Positions 21,226 to 36,000 are shown, numbered from the stretch's first letter. The stretch is 64,000 nt of DNA from Viola odorata (GCA_963691705.1 OY829537.1:57326304-57390303); one strand, 5' to 3'. The notes: a model not told the origin generated them from the letters alone. Numbers and translations: made by a program.

Positions 21226-24200
21226 ATAATGTTATTTCTGGTCACGCCCGCGCATGTCAATCCTTAAGCGTTGTGAAGGGTCACGTCCCCATATCATGTT
21301 TTTAATGTTGTGTCTGGTCACGTCTGCACAGTCGTCATATAATGTTGTGTCAGGTCACGTCCGCACATGTTGTCTGTTAAGCGTTGTGAAAGGTCACGTC
21401 CCCACATCATGTTGTTAATGTTGTGTCTGGTCACGTCCACACATGTCGTCTGATAATGTTGTGTCTGGTCACATCCGTACATGTCATATCTTAAGCATTG
21501 TGAAGGGTCATGTCCGCACAGTCGTCTGATAATATTGTATCTGGTCAGTTCCGCACATGTTGTCTGTTAAGCGTTGTGAAGGGTCACGTCCCCACATCGT
21601 GTTTTTAATGGTGTGTTTGGTCACGTCCGCACAGTCGTCTTATAATGTTGTGTCTGGTCATGTCTGCACATGTTGTCTGTCAAGCATTGTGAAGGGTCAC
21701 GTCCCGACATCGTGTATTTAATGTTGTGTTTGGTCAGCTACGCACATGTCGTCTGATAATGTTGTGTCTGGTCACGTCTGCACATGTTGTCTGTTAAGCG
21801 TTGTGAAGGGTCACGTCCCCACATCATGTTGTTAATGTTGTGTCAGGTCACGTCCACATATGTCGTCTGATAATGTTGTGTCTGGTCACGTCCACACATG
21901 TCATATCTTAAGCGTTGTGAAAGGTCACGTCTCTACATCGTGTTGTTAATGTTGTGTCTGGTCACGCCCACACATGTCGTCTGATAATGTTATTTCTGGT
22001 CACGCCCGCGCATGTCATCTCTTAAGCGTTGTGAAGGGTCACGTCCCCACCTCATGTTTTTAATGTTGTGTCTTGTCACGTTTGCACAGTCGTCATATAA
22101 TGTTGTGTCTGGTCATGTCTGCACATGTTGTCTGTTAAGCGTTGTGAAGGGTCACTTTCCCACATTGTGTATTTATTGTTGTGTTTGGTCAGGTACGCAC
22201 ATGTCGTCTGATAATGTTGTGTCTGGTCACGTCCGCACATGTTGTCTGTTAAGGGTTGTGAAGGGTCACGTCCCCACATCATGTTTTTAATATTCTGTTT
22301 GGTCACGTCCGCACAGTCGTTTGATAATGTTGTGTCTAGTCACGTCCGCACATATTGTTTGTTAAGCGTTTTGAAGGGTCACGTCCGTACATGTTGTCTG
22401 TTAAGGGTTTTGAAGGGTCACGTCCCTACATTGTGTTTTTAATGCTGTGTCTGGTAACGTCCGCACAGTCGTCTGATAATGTTGTCTGGTCACGTCTCTA
22501 CATCGTGTTGTTAATGTTGTGTCTGGTCACGCCCACACATGTCGTCTGATAATGTTATTTCTGGTCACGCCCGCGCATGTCATCTCTTAAGCGTTGTGAA
22601 GGGTCACGCCCGCACAGTCGTCTGATAACGTTGTGTCTGGTCACTTCCGCACATGTTGTCTGTCAAGCGTTGTGAAAGGTCACGTCCCCACATCGTGTTG
22701 TTAATGTTGTGTCTGGTCACGTCCTCATATGTCGTCTGGTAATGTTGTGTCTGGTCACGTCCGCACATGTCATCTCTTAAGCGTTGTGAACGGTCAGGTC
22801 CCCACATCGTGTTTTCAATGCTATGTCTAGTCACGTCCGCACAGTCGTCTGATAATGTTGTGTCTGGTCACTTCCGCACATGTTGTCTGTTAAGCGTTGT
22901 GCAGGGTCACGCCCTCACATAATGTTTTCAATGGTGTGTTTGGTCACTTCCGCACATGTCGTCTGATAATGTTTTGTCTGGTCATGTCCGCACATGTTGT
23001 CTGTTAAGCGTTGTGAAGGGTCACGTCCCCACATCGTGTTCTTAATGTTGTGTTTGGTCACGTCCGCACATTCGTCTGATAATTTTGTGTCTGGTCACGT
23101 ATGCATCTGTTTTCTGTAAAGTGTTGTGAAAGGTCACGGCCCCACATCGTGTTGTTAATGTTGTGTCTGGTCACGTCCACACATGTCGTCTGATATTGTT
23201 GTGTCTGCTCACGTCCGCATATATCGTCTGTTAAGCGTTATGAATGGTCACGTCCCTACATCGTGTTTTTAATATTGTGTCTGGTCACGTCCGCACATGT
23301 CATCTCTTAAGCGTTGTGAAGGGTCACACCCCCACATCGTGTTTTTAATGGTGTGTTTGGTCACGTCCGCACAGTCGTCTTATAATGTTGTGTCTGGTCA
23401 TGTCTGCACATGTTGTCTGTTAAGCGTTGTGAAGGGTCACGTCCCCACATTGTGTTTTTAATGTTGTGTCTCATCACGTCCGCACAGTCGTCTGATAATG
23501 TTGTGTCTGGTCACTTTCGCACAGTCGTCTGATAATGTTGTGTCTGGTCACTTTCGCACATGTTGTCTGTCAAGCGTTGTGAAGGGTCACGTCCCCACAT
23601 CGTGTATTTAATGTTGTGTTTGGTGAGGTACGCACATGTCGTCTGATAATGTTGTGTCTGGTCACGTCCGCACATGTTGTCTGTTAAGCGTTGTGAAGGG
23701 TCACGTCCCCACATCATGTTGTTAATGTTGTGTAAGGTCACGTCCACATATGTCGTCTGATAATGTTGTGTCTGGTCACGTCCGTACATGTCATCTCTTA
23801 AGCGTTGTGAAAGGTCACGGCCCCACATCGTGTTGTTAATGTTGTGTCTGGTTACGTCCACACATGTCGTCTGATAATGTTGTGTCTGGTCACGTCCGCA
23901 TATATCGTCTGTTAAGCGTTATGAAGGGTCACGTCCCCACATCGTGTTTTTAATATTGTGTCTGGTCACGTCCGCACATGTCATCTCTTAAGCGTTGTGA
24001 AGTGTCATGCCCCCACCTCGTGTTATTAATGTTGTGTCTGGTCACGTCCGCACATGTTGTCTGTTAAGCGTTGTGAAGGGTCACGTCCCCACATCGTGTT
24101 TTTAAAGGTGTGTTTGGTCACGTCCGCACAGTCGTCTGATAATGTTGTGTCTGGTCACGTCCGCACATGTTGTCTGTTAAGCGTTGTGAAGGGTCACGTC

Positions 24201-25550
24201 CTCACATCGTGTTTTTAATGGTGTGTTTGGTCACGTCCGCACAGACGTCTGATAATGTTATTTCTGGTCACGCCCGCGCATGTCAATCCTTAAGCGTTGT
24301 GAAGGGTCACGTCCCCATATCATGTTTTTAATGTTGTGTCTGGTCACGTCTGCACAGTCGTCATATAATGTTGTGTCAGGTCACGTCCGCACATGTTGTC
24401 TGTTAAGCGTTGTGAAAGGTCACGTCCCCACATCATGTTGTTAATGTTGTGTCTGGTCACGTCCACACATGTCGTCTGATAATGTTGTGTCTGGTCACAT
24501 CCGTACATGTCATATCTTAAGCATTGTGAAGGGTCATGTCCGCACAGTCGTCTGATAATATTGTATCTGGTCAGTTCCGCACATGTTGTCTGTTAAGCGT
24601 TGTGAAGGGTCACGTCCCCACATCGTGTTTTTAATGGTGTGTTTGGTCACGTCCGCACAGTCGTCTTATAATGTTGTGTCTGGTCATGTCTGCACATGTT
24701 GTCTGTCAAGCATTGTGAAGGGTCACGTCCCGACATCGTGTATTTAATGTTGTGTTTGGTCAGCTACGCACATGTCGTCTGATAATGTTGTGTCTGGTCA
24801 CGTCCGCACATGTTGTCTGTTAAGCGTTGTGAAGGGTCACGTCCCCACATCATGTTGTTAATGTTGTGTCAGGTCACGTCCACATATGTCGTCTGATAAT
24901 GTTGTGTCTGGTCACGTCCACACATGTCATATCTTAAGCGTTGTGAAAGGTCACGTCTCTACATCGTGTTGTTAATGTTGTGTCTGGTCACGCCCACACA
25001 TGTCGTCTGATAATGTTATTTCTGGTCACGCCCGCGCATGTCATCTCTTAAGCGTTGTGAAGGGTCACGTCCCCACCTCATGTTTTTAATGTTGTGTCTT
25101 GTCACGTTTGCACAGTCGTCATATAATGTTGTGTCTGGTCATGTCTGCACATGTTGTCTGTTAAGCGTTGTGAAGGGTCACTTTCCCACATTGTGTATTT
25201 ATTGTTGTGTTTGGTCAGGTACGCACATGTCGTCTGATAATGTTGTGTCTGGTCACGTCCGCACATGTTGTCTGTTAAGGGTTGTGAAGGGTCACGTCCC
25301 CACATCATGTTTTTAATATTCTGTTTGGTCACGTCCGCACAGTCGTTTGATAATGTTGTGTCTAGTCACGTCCGCACATATTGTTTGTTAAGCGTTTTGA
25401 AGGGTCACGTCCGTACATGTTGTCTGTTAAGGGTTTTGAAGGGTCACGTCCCTACATTGTGTTTTTAATGCTGTGTCTGGTAACGTCCGCACAGTCGTCT
25501 GATAATGTTGTCTGGTCACGTCTCTACATCGTGTTGTTAATGTTGTGTCT

Positions 25551-25570
25551 GGTCACGCCCGCACAGTCGT
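25551..25570 (+). repeat. Junction of a 77-bp (two-subunit) deletion in the third 3026-bp copy
   Basis: In copies one and two the text GGTCACGCCCACACATG is followed by two more subunits before CGCCCGCACAGTCGTCTG. Here GGTCACGCCC runs straight into GCACAGTCGT. The loss is 77 bp, two subunits, and the subunit phase is kept. Confidence 0.8.
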
Positions 25571-27897
25571 CTGATAACGTTGTGTCTGGTCACTTCCGCA
25601 CATGTTGTCTGTCAAGCGTTGTGAAAGGTCACGTCCCCACATCGTGTTGTTAATGTTGTGTCTGGTCACGTCCTCATATGTCGTCTGGTAATGTTGTGTC
25701 TGGTCACGTCCGCACATGTCATCTCTTAAGCGTTGTGAACGGTCAGGTCCCCACATCGTGTTTTCAATGCTATGTCTAGTCACGTCCGCACAGTCGTCTG
25801 ATAATGTTGTGTCTGGTCACTTCCGCACATGTTGTCTGTTAAGCGTTGTGCAGGGTCACGCCCTCACATAATGTTTTCAATGGTGTGTTTGGTCACTTCC
25901 GCACATGTCGTCTGATAATGTTTTGTCTGGTCATGTCCGCACATGTTGTCTGTTAAGCGTTGTGAAGGGTCACGTCCCCACATCGTGTTCTTAATGTTGT
26001 GTTTGGTCACGTCCGCACATTCGTCTGATAATTTTGTGTCTGGTCACGTATGCATCTGTTTTCTGTAAAGTGTTGTGAAAGGTCACGGCCCCACATCGTG
26101 TTGTTAATGTTGTGTCTGGTCACGTCCACACATGTCGTCTGATACTGTTGTGTCTGCTCACGTCCGCATATATCGTCTGTTAAGCGTTATGAATGGTCAC
26201 GTCCCCACATCGTGTTTTTAATATTGTGTCTGGTCACGTCCGCACATGTCATCTCTTAAGCGTTGTGAAGGGTCACACCCCCACATCGTGTTTTTAATGG
26301 TGTGTTTGGTCACGTCCGCACAGTCGTCTTATAATGTTGTGTCTGGTCATGTCTGCACATGTTGTCTGTTAAGCGTTGTGAAGGGTCACGTCCCCACATT
26401 GTGTTTTTAATGTTGTGTCTCATCACGTCCGCACAGTCGTCTGATAATGTTGTGTCTGGTCACTTTCGCACAGTCGTCTGATAATGTTGTGTCTGGTCAC
26501 TTTCGCACATGTTGTCTGTCAAGCGTTGTGAAGGGTCACGTCCCCACATCGTGTATTTAATGTTGTGTTTGGTGAGGTACGCACATGTCGTCTGATAATG
26601 TTGTGTCTGGTCACGTCCGCACATGTTGTCTGTTAAGCGTTGTGAAGGGTCACGTCCCCACATCATGTTGTTAATGTTGTGTCAGGTCACGTCCACATAT
26701 GTCGTCTGATAATGTTGTGTCTGGTCACGTCCGTACATGTCATCTCTTAAGCGTTGTGAAAGGTCACGGCCCCACATCGTGTTGTTAATGTTGTGTCTGG
26801 TTACGTCCACACATGTCGTCTGATAATGTTGTGTCTGGTCACGTCCGCATATATCGTCTGTTAAGCGCTATGAAGGGTCACGTCCCCACATCGTGTTTTT
26901 AATATTGTGTCTGGTCACGTCCGCACATGTCATCTCTTAAGCGTTGTGAAGTGTCATGCCCCCACCTCGTGTTATTAATGTTGTGTCTGGTCACGTCCGT
27001 ACATGTTGTCTGTTAAGCGTTGTGAAGGGTCACGTCCCCACATCGTGTTTTTAAAGGTGTGTTTGGTCACGTCCGCACAGTCGTCTGATAATGTTGTGTC
27101 TGGTCACGTCCGCACATGTTGTCTGTTAAGCGTTGTGAAGGGTTACGTCCTCACATCGTGTTTTTAATGGTGTGTTTGGTCACGTCCGCACAGACGTCTG
27201 ATAATGTTATTTCTGGTCACGCCCGCGCATGTCAATCCTTAAGCGTTGTGAAGGGTCACGTCCCCATATCATGTTTTTAATGTTGTGTCTGGTCACGTCT
27301 GCACAGTCGTCATATAATGTTGTGTCAGGTCACGTCCGCACATGTTGTCTGTTAAGCGTTGTGAAAGGTCACGTCCCCACATCATGTTGTTAATGTTGTG
27401 TCTGGTCACGTCCACACATGTCGTCTGATAATATTGTGTCTGGTCACATCCGTACATGTCATATCTTAAGCATTGTGAAGGGTCATGTCCGCACAGTCGT
27501 CTGATAATATTGTATCTGGTCAGTTCCGCACATGTTGTCTGTTAAGCGTTGTGAAGGGTCACGTCCCCACATCGTGTTTTTAATGGTGTGTTTGGTCACG
27601 TCCGCACAGTCGTCTTATAATGTTGTGTCTGGTCATGTCTGCACATGTTGTCTGTCAAGCATTGTGAAGGGTCACGTCCCGACATCGTGTATTTAATGTT
27701 GTGTTTGGTCAGCTACGCACATGTCGTCTGTTAATGTTGTGTCTGCTCACGTCCGCACATGTTGTCTGTTAAGCGTTGTGAAGGGTCACGTCCCCACATC
27801 ATGTTGTTAATGTTGTGTCAGGTCACGTCCACATATGTCGTCTGATAATGTTGTGTCTGGTCACGTCCACACATGTCATATCTTAAGCGTTGTGAAA

Positions 27898-30800
27898 GGT
27901 CACGGCCCCACATCGTGTTGTTAATGTTGTGTCTGGTCACGTCCACACATGTCGTCTGATAATGTTGTGTCTGGTCACGTCCGCATATATCGTATGTTAA
28001 GCGTTATGAAGGGTCAGGTCCCTACATCGTGTTTTTAATATTGTGTCTGGTCACGTCCGCACATGTCATCTCTTAAGCGTTGTGAAGGGTCACGCCCCCA
28101 CCTCGTGTTATTAATGTTGTGTCTGGTCACGTCCGCACAATCGTGTGATAAAGTTGTGTCTGGTCACGTCCGCACATGTTGTCTGTTAAGCGTTGTGAAG
28201 GGTCACGTCCCCACATCGTGTTTTTAATGGTGTGTTTGGTCACGTCCGCACAGTCGTCTGATAATGTTGTGTCTGGTCACTTCCGCACAGTCGTCTGATA
28301 ATGTTGTGTCTGGTCACTTCCGCACATGTTGTCTGTCAAGCGTTGTGAAGGGTCACGTCCCCACATCGTGTATTTAATGTTGTGTTTGGTCAGGTACGCA
28401 TATGTCGTCTGATAATGTTGTGTCTGGTCACATCCGCACAAGTCATCTCTTAAGCTTTGTGAAGGGTCACGTCCGTACAGTCGTCTGATAATGTTGTGTC
28501 TGGTCACTTCCGCACATGTTGTCTGTTAAGCGTTGTGAAGGGTCATGTCCCCACATTGTGTTTTTAATGTTGTGTCTCGTCACGTCCGCACAGTCGTCTG
28601 ATAATGTTGTGTCTGGTCACTTCCGCACAGTCGTCTGATAATGTTGTGTCTGGTCACTTCCGCACATGTTGTCTGTGAAGCGTTGTGAAGGGTCACGTCC
28701 CCACATCGTGTATTTAATGTTGTGTTTGGTCAGGTACGCACATGTCGTCTAATAATGTTGTGTCTCGTCACGTCCGCACATGTTGTCTGTTAAGCGTTGT
28801 GAAGGGTCACGTCCCCACATCATGTTGTTAATGTTGTGTCAGGTCACGTCCACATATGTCGTCTGATAATGTTGTGTCTGGTCACGTCCGCACATGTCAT
28901 CTCTTAAGCGTTGTGAAAGGTCACGCCCCCACATCGTGTTGTTAATGGTGTGTTTGGTCACTTCCGCACATGTCGTCTGATAATGTTATGTCTGCTCACG
29001 TCCCCACATCATATTTTAAATGCTGTGTCTGGTCACGTCTGCACAGTCGTCTGATAATATTGTGTCAGGTCACATCCGCACATGTTGTCTGTTAGGCGTT
29101 GTGAAAGGTCAGGTCCCCACAACATGTTGTTAATGTTGTGTCAGGTCACGTCCACATATGTCGTCTGATAATGTTGTGTCTGGTCGCGCCTGCACATGTC
29201 ATCTCTTAAGCGTTGTGAAAGGTCACGGCCCCACATCGTGTTGTTAATGTTGTGTCTGGTCACGTCCACACATGTCGTCTGATAATGTTGTGTCTGGTCA
29301 CGTTCGCATATATCGTCTGTTAAGCATTATGAAGGGTCATGTCGCCACATCGTGTTTTTAATATTGTGTCTGGTCACGTCCGCACATGTCATCTCTTAAG
29401 CGTTGTGAAGGGTCACGCCCCCACCTCGTGTTATTAATGTTGTGTCTGGTCACGTCCGCACAGTCGTGTGATAAAGTTGTGTCTGGTCATGTCCGCACAT
29501 GTTGTCAGTTAAGCGTTGTGAAGGGTCACGTCCCCACATCGTGTATTTCATGTTGTGTTTGGTCAGGTACGCACATGTCGTCTGATAATGTTGTGTCTGG
29601 TCACATCCGCACATGTCATCTCTTAAGCTTTGTGAAGGGTCACGTCCGTACAGTCGCCTGATAATGTTGTGTCTGGTCACTTCCGCACATGTTGTCTGTT
29701 AAGCGTTGTGAAGGGTCACGTCCCCACATTGTGTTTTTAATGTTGTGTCTCGTCACGTCCGCACAGTCGTTTGATAATGTTGTGTCTGGTCACTTCCGCA
29801 CAGTCGTCTGATAATGTTGTGTCTGGTCACTTCCGCACATGTTGTCTGTCGAGCGTTGTGAAGGGTCTCGTCCCCACATCGTGTATTTAATGTTGTGTTT
29901 GGTCAGGTACGCACATGTCGTCTGATAATGTTGTGTCTGGTCACTTCCGCACATGTTGTCTGTTAAGCGTTGTGAAGGGTCACGTCCCCACATCATGTTG
30001 TTAATGTTGTGTCAGGTCACGTCCACATATGTCGTCTGATAATGTTGTGTCTGGTCACGTCCGCACATGTCATCTCTTAAGCGTTGTGAAGGGTCACGCC
30101 CCCACCTCGTGTTATTAATGTTGTGTCTGGTCACGTCCGCACAGTCGTGTGATAAAGTTGTGTCTGGTCACGTCCGCACATGTTGTCTGTTAAGCGTTGT
30201 GAAGGGTCACATCCCCACATCGTGTTTTTAAGGGTGTGTTTGGTCACGTCCGCACGGTCGTCTGATAATGTTGTGTCTGGTCACGTCCGCACATGTTGTC
30301 TGTTAAGCGTTGTGAAGGGTCACGTCCTCACATCGTGTTTTTAATGGTGTGTTTGGTCATGTCCGCACAGACGTCTGATAATGTTATTTCTGGTCACGCC
30401 CGCGCATGTCATCTCTTAAGCGTTGTGAAGGGTCACGTCCCCATATCATGTTTTTAATGTTGTGTCTGGTCACGTCTGCACAGTCGTCATATAATGTTGT
30501 GTCAGGTCACGTCCGCACATGTTGTCTGTTAAGCGTTGTGAAAGGTCACGTCCCCACATCGTGTTGTTAATGTTGTGTCTGGTCACGTCCACACATGTCG
30601 TCTGATAATGTTGTGTCTGGTCACATCCGTACATGTCATCTCTTAAGCATTGTGAAGGGTCACGTCCGCACAGTCGTCTGATAATACTGTATCTGGTCAG
30701 TTCCGCACATGTTGTCTGTTAAGCGTTGTGAAGGGTCACGTCCCCACATCGTGTTTTTAATGGTGTGTTTGGTCACGTCCGCACAGTCGTCTTATAATGT

Positions 30801-31525
30801 TGTGTCTGGTCATGTCTGTACATGTTGTCTGTCAAGCATTGTGAAGGGTCACGTCCCGACATCGTGTATTTAATGTTGTGTTTGGTCAGCTACGCACATG
30901 TCGTCTGATAATGTTGTGTCTAGTCACGTCTGCACATGTTGTCTGTTAAGCGTTGTGAAGGGTCACGTCCCCACATCATGTTGTTAATGTTGTGTCAGGT
31001 CACGTCCACATATGTCGTCTGATAATGTTGTGTCTGGTCATGTCCGCACATGTCATATCTTAAGCGTTGTGAAAGGTCACGGCCCCACATCGTGTTGTTA
31101 ATGTTGTGTCTGGTCACGTCCACACATGTCGTCTAATAATGTTGTGTCTGGTCACGTCCGCATATATCGTCTGTTAAGCGTTATGAAGGGTCAGGTCCCC
31201 ACATCGTGTTTTTAATATTGTGTCTGGTCACGTCCGCACATGTCATCTCTTAAGCGTTGTGAAGGGTCACGCCCCCACCTCGTGTTATTAATGTTGTGTC
31301 TGGTCACGTCCGCACAATCGTGTGATAAAGTTGTGTCTGGTCACGTCCGCACAAGTCATCTCTTAAGCTTTGTGAAGGGTCACGTCCGTACAGTCGTCTG
31401 ATAATGTTGTGTCTGGTCACTTCCGCACATGTTGTCTGTTAAGCGTTGTGAAGGGTCATGTCCCCACATTGTGTTTTTAATGTTGTGTCTCATCACGTCC
31501 GCACAGTCGTCTGATAATGTTGTGT
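27898..31525. repeat. Mixed satellite segment related to 42.6-44.8 kb and 21.1-22.0 kb
   Basis: About 27.9-29.6 kb matches 42.6-44.6 kb, first at an offset of 14705 (28277 with 42982) and later of 14969, so the later copy has 264 bp more, seven subunits. About 30.2-31.3 kb resembles 21.1-22.0 kb but has CATGTCATCTCTTAAG near 30405 where the other has CATGTCAATCCTTAAG. No non-satellite sequence is present. Confidence 0.7.
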
Positions 31526-33099
31526 CTGGTCACTTCCGCACAGTTGTCTGATAATGTTGTGTCTGGTCACTTCCGCACATGTTGTCTGTTAAGCGTTGTG
31601 AAGGGTCACGTCCAGACATCGTGTATTTAATGTTGTGTTTGGTCAGGTACGCACATGTCGTCTGATAATGTTGTGTCTGGTCACTTCCGCACATGTTGTC
31701 TGTTAAGCGTTGTGAAGGGTCACGTCCCCACCTTGTGTTTTTAATGTTGTGTCTCGTCACGTCCGCACAGTCGTTTGATAATGTTGTGTCTGGTCACTTC
31801 TGCACAGTCTTCTGATAATGTTGTGTCTGGTCACGTCCGCACATGTCATCTCTTAAGCGTTGTGAAGGGTCACGCCCCCACCTCGTGTTATTAATGTTGT
31901 GTCTAGTCACGTCCGCACAGTCGTGTGATAAAGTTGTGTCTGGTCACGTCCGCACATGTTGTCTGTTAAGCGTTGTGAAGGGTCACGTCCCCACCTTGTG
32001 TTTTTAATGTTGTGTCTCGTCACGTCCGCACAGTCGTTTGATAATGTTGTGTCTGGTCACTTCTGCACAGTCGTCTGATAATGTTGTGTCTGGTCACGTC
32101 CGCACATGTCATCTCTTAAGCGTTGTGAAGGGTCACGCCCCCACCTCGTGTTATTAATGTTGTTTCTGGTCACGTCCGCACAGTCGTGAGATAAAGTTGT
32201 GTCTGGTCACGTCCGCACAAGTCATCTCTTAAGCTTTGTGAAGGGTCACGTCCGTACAGTCGTCTGATAATGTTGTGTCTGGTCACTTCCGCACATGTTG
32301 TCTGTTAAGCGTTGTGAAGGGTCATGTCCCCACATTGTGTTTTTAATGTTGTGTCTCGTCACGTCCGCACAGTCGTCTGATAATGTTGTGTCTGGTCACT
32401 TCCGCACAAGTCATCTCTTAAGCTTTGTGAAGGGTCACGTCCGCACAGTCGTCTGATAATGTTGTGTCTGGTCACTTCCGCACAGTCGTCTGATAATGTT
32501 GTGTCTGGTCACTTCCGCACATGTTGTCTGTTAAGCGTTGTGAAGGGTCACGTCCCGACATCGTGTATTTAATGTTGTGTTTGGTCAGGTACGCACATGT
32601 CGTCTGATAATGTTGTGTCTTGTCACTTCCGCACATGTTGTCTGTTAAGCGTTGTGAAGGGTCACGTCCCCACATCATGTTGTTAATGTTGTGTCAGGTC
32701 ACGTCCACATATGTCGTCTGATAATGTTGTGTCTGGTCACGTCCGCACATGTCATCTCTTAAGCTTTGTGAAGGGTCACGTCCGTACAGTCGCCTGATAA
32801 TGTTGTGTCTGGTCACTTCCGCACATGTTGTCTGTTAAGCGTTGTGAAGGGTCACGTCCCCACATTGTGTTTTTAATGTTGTGTCTCGTCACGTCCGCAC
32901 AGTCGTTTGATAATGTTGTGTCTGGTCACTTCTGCACAGTCGTCTGATAATGTTGTGTCTGGTCACTTCCGCACATGTTGTCTGTCGAGCGTTGTGAAGG
33001 GTCACGTCCCCACATCGTGTATTTAATGTTGTGTTTGGTCAGGTACGCACATGTCGTCTGATAATGTTGTGTCTGGTCACTTCCGCACATGTTGTCTGT
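31526..33099. repeat. Mixed segment shared with the right-hand terminal repeat
   Basis: About 31.76-32.2 kb matches 61.5-61.98 kb at an offset of 29762, including the rare flavours CACAGTCTTCTGATAATG and TTTCTGG followed by CAGTCGTGAGATAAAG. From about 32.47 to 33.1 kb there are two 454-bp-spaced A-A-B-C blocks like those at 59.8-60.9 kb. The same minor variants 30 kb apart indicate a long-range exchange or an old large duplication. Confidence 0.7.
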
Positions 33100-36000
33100 T
33101 AAGCGTTGTGAAGGGTCACGTCCCCACATCGTGTTTTTAATGGTGTGTTTGGTCACGTTCGCACAGTCGTCTGATAATGTTGTGTCTGGTCACTTTCGCA
33201 CAGTCGTCTGATAATGTACTGTCTGGTCACTTCCGCACATGTTGTCTGTCAAGCGTTGTGAAGGGTCACGTCCCCACATCGTGTACTTAATGTTGTGTTT
33301 GGTCAGGTACACACATGTCGTCTGATAATGCTGTGTCTGGTCACATCCGCATATGTCATCTCTTAAGCTTTGTGAAGGGTCACGTCCGTACAGTCGTCTG
33401 ATAATGTTATGTCTGGTCACTTCCGCACATGTTGTCTGTTAAGCGTTGTGAAGGGTTACGTCCCCACATTGTGTTTTTAATGTTGTGTCTTGTCACGTCC
33501 GCACAGTCGGCTGATAATGTTGTGTCTGGTCACTTCCGCACAGTCGTCTGATAATGTTGTGTCTGGTCACTTCCGCACATGTTGTCTATCAAGCGTTGTG
33601 AAGGGTCACGTCCCCACATCATGTATTTAATGTTGTGTTTGGTCAGGTACGCACATGTCGTCTGATAATGTTGTGTCTGGTCACGTCCGCACATGTTGTC
33701 TGTCAAGCGTTGCGAAGGGTCACGTCCGCACATGTCATCTATTAAGCGTTGTGAAGGGTCACACCCCCACATCGTGTTTTTAATGGTGTGTTTGGTCACG
33801 TCCGCACAGTCGTCTTATAATGTTGTGTCTGGTCATGTCTGCACATGTTGTCTGTTAAGCGTTGTGAAGGGTCACGTCCCCACCTTGTGTTTTTAATGTT
33901 GTGTCTCGTCATGTCCGCACAGTCTTCTGATAATGTTGTGTCTGGTCACTTCCGCACATGTTGTCTGTCAAGCGTTGTGAAGGGTCACGTCCCCACATCG
34001 TGTATTTAATGTTGTGTTTGGTCAGGTACGCACATGTCGTCTGATAATGTTGTGTCTGGTCACGTCCGCACATGTTGTCTGTCAAGCGTTGTGAAGGGTC
34101 ACGTCCCCACATCGTGTATTTAATGTTGTGTTTGGTCACGTCCGCACAGTCGTCTGATAATGTTGTGTCAGGTCACGTCCGCACATGTTGTCTGTTAGGC
34201 GTTGTGAAAGGTCACGCCCCCACATTATGTTGTTAATGTTGTGTCTGGTCACGTCCACCTATGTCGTCTGATAATGTTGTCTGGTCACGTCCGCACATGT
34301 CATCTCTTAAGCGTTGTGAAAGGTCACGTCTCTACATTGTGTTGTTAATGTTGTGTCTGGTCACGCCCACACATGTCGTCTGATAATGTTATTTCTGGTC
34401 ACGCCCGCGCATGTCATCTCTTAAGCGTTGTGAAGGGTCACGTCCCCACCTCATGTTTTTAATGTTGTGTCTGGTCACGTTTGCACAGTCGTCATATAAT
34501 GTTGTGTCTGGTCATGTCTGCACATGTTGTCTGTTAAGCGTTGTGAAGGGTCACGTTCCCACATTGTGTATTTATTGTTGTGTTTGGTCAGGTACGCACA
34601 TGTCGTCTGATAATGTTGTGTCTGGTCACGTCCGCACATGTTGTCGTTTAAGGGTTGTGAAGGGTCACGTCCCCACATCATGTTTTTAATATTATGTTTG
34701 GTCACGTCCGCACAGTCGTTTGATAATGTTGTGTCTAGTCACGTCCGCACATGTTGTTTGTTAAGCGTTTTGAAGGGTCACGTCCGTACATGTTGTCTGT
34801 TAAGGGTTTTGAAGGGTCACGTCCCCACATTGTGTTTTTAATGCTGTGTCTGGTAACGTCCGCACAGTCGTCTGATAATGTTGTGTCTGGTCACTTCCAC
34901 ACATGTTGTCTGTTAAGCGTTGTGAAGGGCCAAGTCCCCACATCGTATTTTTAATGTTGTGTCTGGTCACGTCCGTACATGTTGTCTGTTAAGCGTTTTG
35001 AAGGGTCACCTCCCCACCTTGTGTGTTTTAATGTTGTGTCTGGTCACGTCCGCACAGCCGTCTGATAATGTTGTGTCTGGTCACGTCCGCACATATTGTC
35101 TGTTAAGCGTTATGAAGGGTCACGTCCCCACATCGTGTTTTGAATATTGTGTTTGGTCACGTCCGCACAGTCGTCTGATAATATTGTGTCTGATCACGTC
35201 CGCACATGTTGTCTGTTAATCGTTGTGAAGGGTCACGTCCCCACATCATGTTATTAATACTGTGTCTAGTCACGTCTACACAGTCCTCTAATAATGTTGT
35301 GTCAAGTCACGTCCGCACATGTTGTCTGTTAAGCGTTGTGCAGGGTCACGCCCTCACATCGTGTTTTCAATGGTGTGTTTGGTCACTTCCCCACATGTCG
35401 TCTGATAATGTTTTGTCTGGTCACGTCCGCACATGTTGTCTGTTAAGCGTTGTGAAGGGTCACGTCCCCACATCGTGTTCTTAATGTTGTGTTTGGTCAC
35501 GTCCGCACATTCGTCTGATAATTTTGTGTCTGGTCACGTATGCGTATGTTTTCTGTTAAGTGTTGTGAAAGGTCACGGCCCCACATCGTGTAGTTAATGT
35601 TATGTCTGGTCACGTCCACACATGTCGTCTGATAATGTTGTGTCTGGTCACGTCCGCATATATCGTCTGTTAAGCGTTATGACGGGTCACGTCCCCACAT
35701 CGTGTTTTTAATATTGTGTCTGGTCACGTCCGCACATGTCATCTCTTAAGCGTTGTGAAGGGTCACACCCCCACATCGTGTTTTTAATGGTGTGTTTGGT
35801 CACGTCCGCACAGTCGTCTTATAATGTTGTGTCTGGTCATGTCTGCACATGTTGTCTGTTAAGCGTTGTGAAGGGTCACGTCCCCACATTGTGTTTTTAA
35901 TGTTGTGTCTCGTCACGTCCGCACAGTCGTCTGATAATGTTGTGTCTGGTCACTTCCGCACATGTTGTCTGTCAAGCGTTGTGAAGGGTCACGGCCCCAC

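Larger units (their letters stand above)
18890..27897. repeat. 3026-bp higher-order repeat, three tandem copies
   Basis: The copies are 18890-21915, 21916-24941 and 24942 to about 27890. The third is 2949 bp long because of one 77-bp deletion. The boundary is marked by GTGAAAGGTCACGTCTCTAC. Copies one and two differ at only a few positions that I could find: GATACTG/GATATTG near 20168 and 23194, TGTCAGG/TGTAAGG near 20706 and 23732, GTACATG/GCACATG near 20949 and 23975, and CGTCTGCAC/CGTCCGCAC near 21777 and 24803. That is about one change per kilobase or fewer. Confidence 0.88.
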
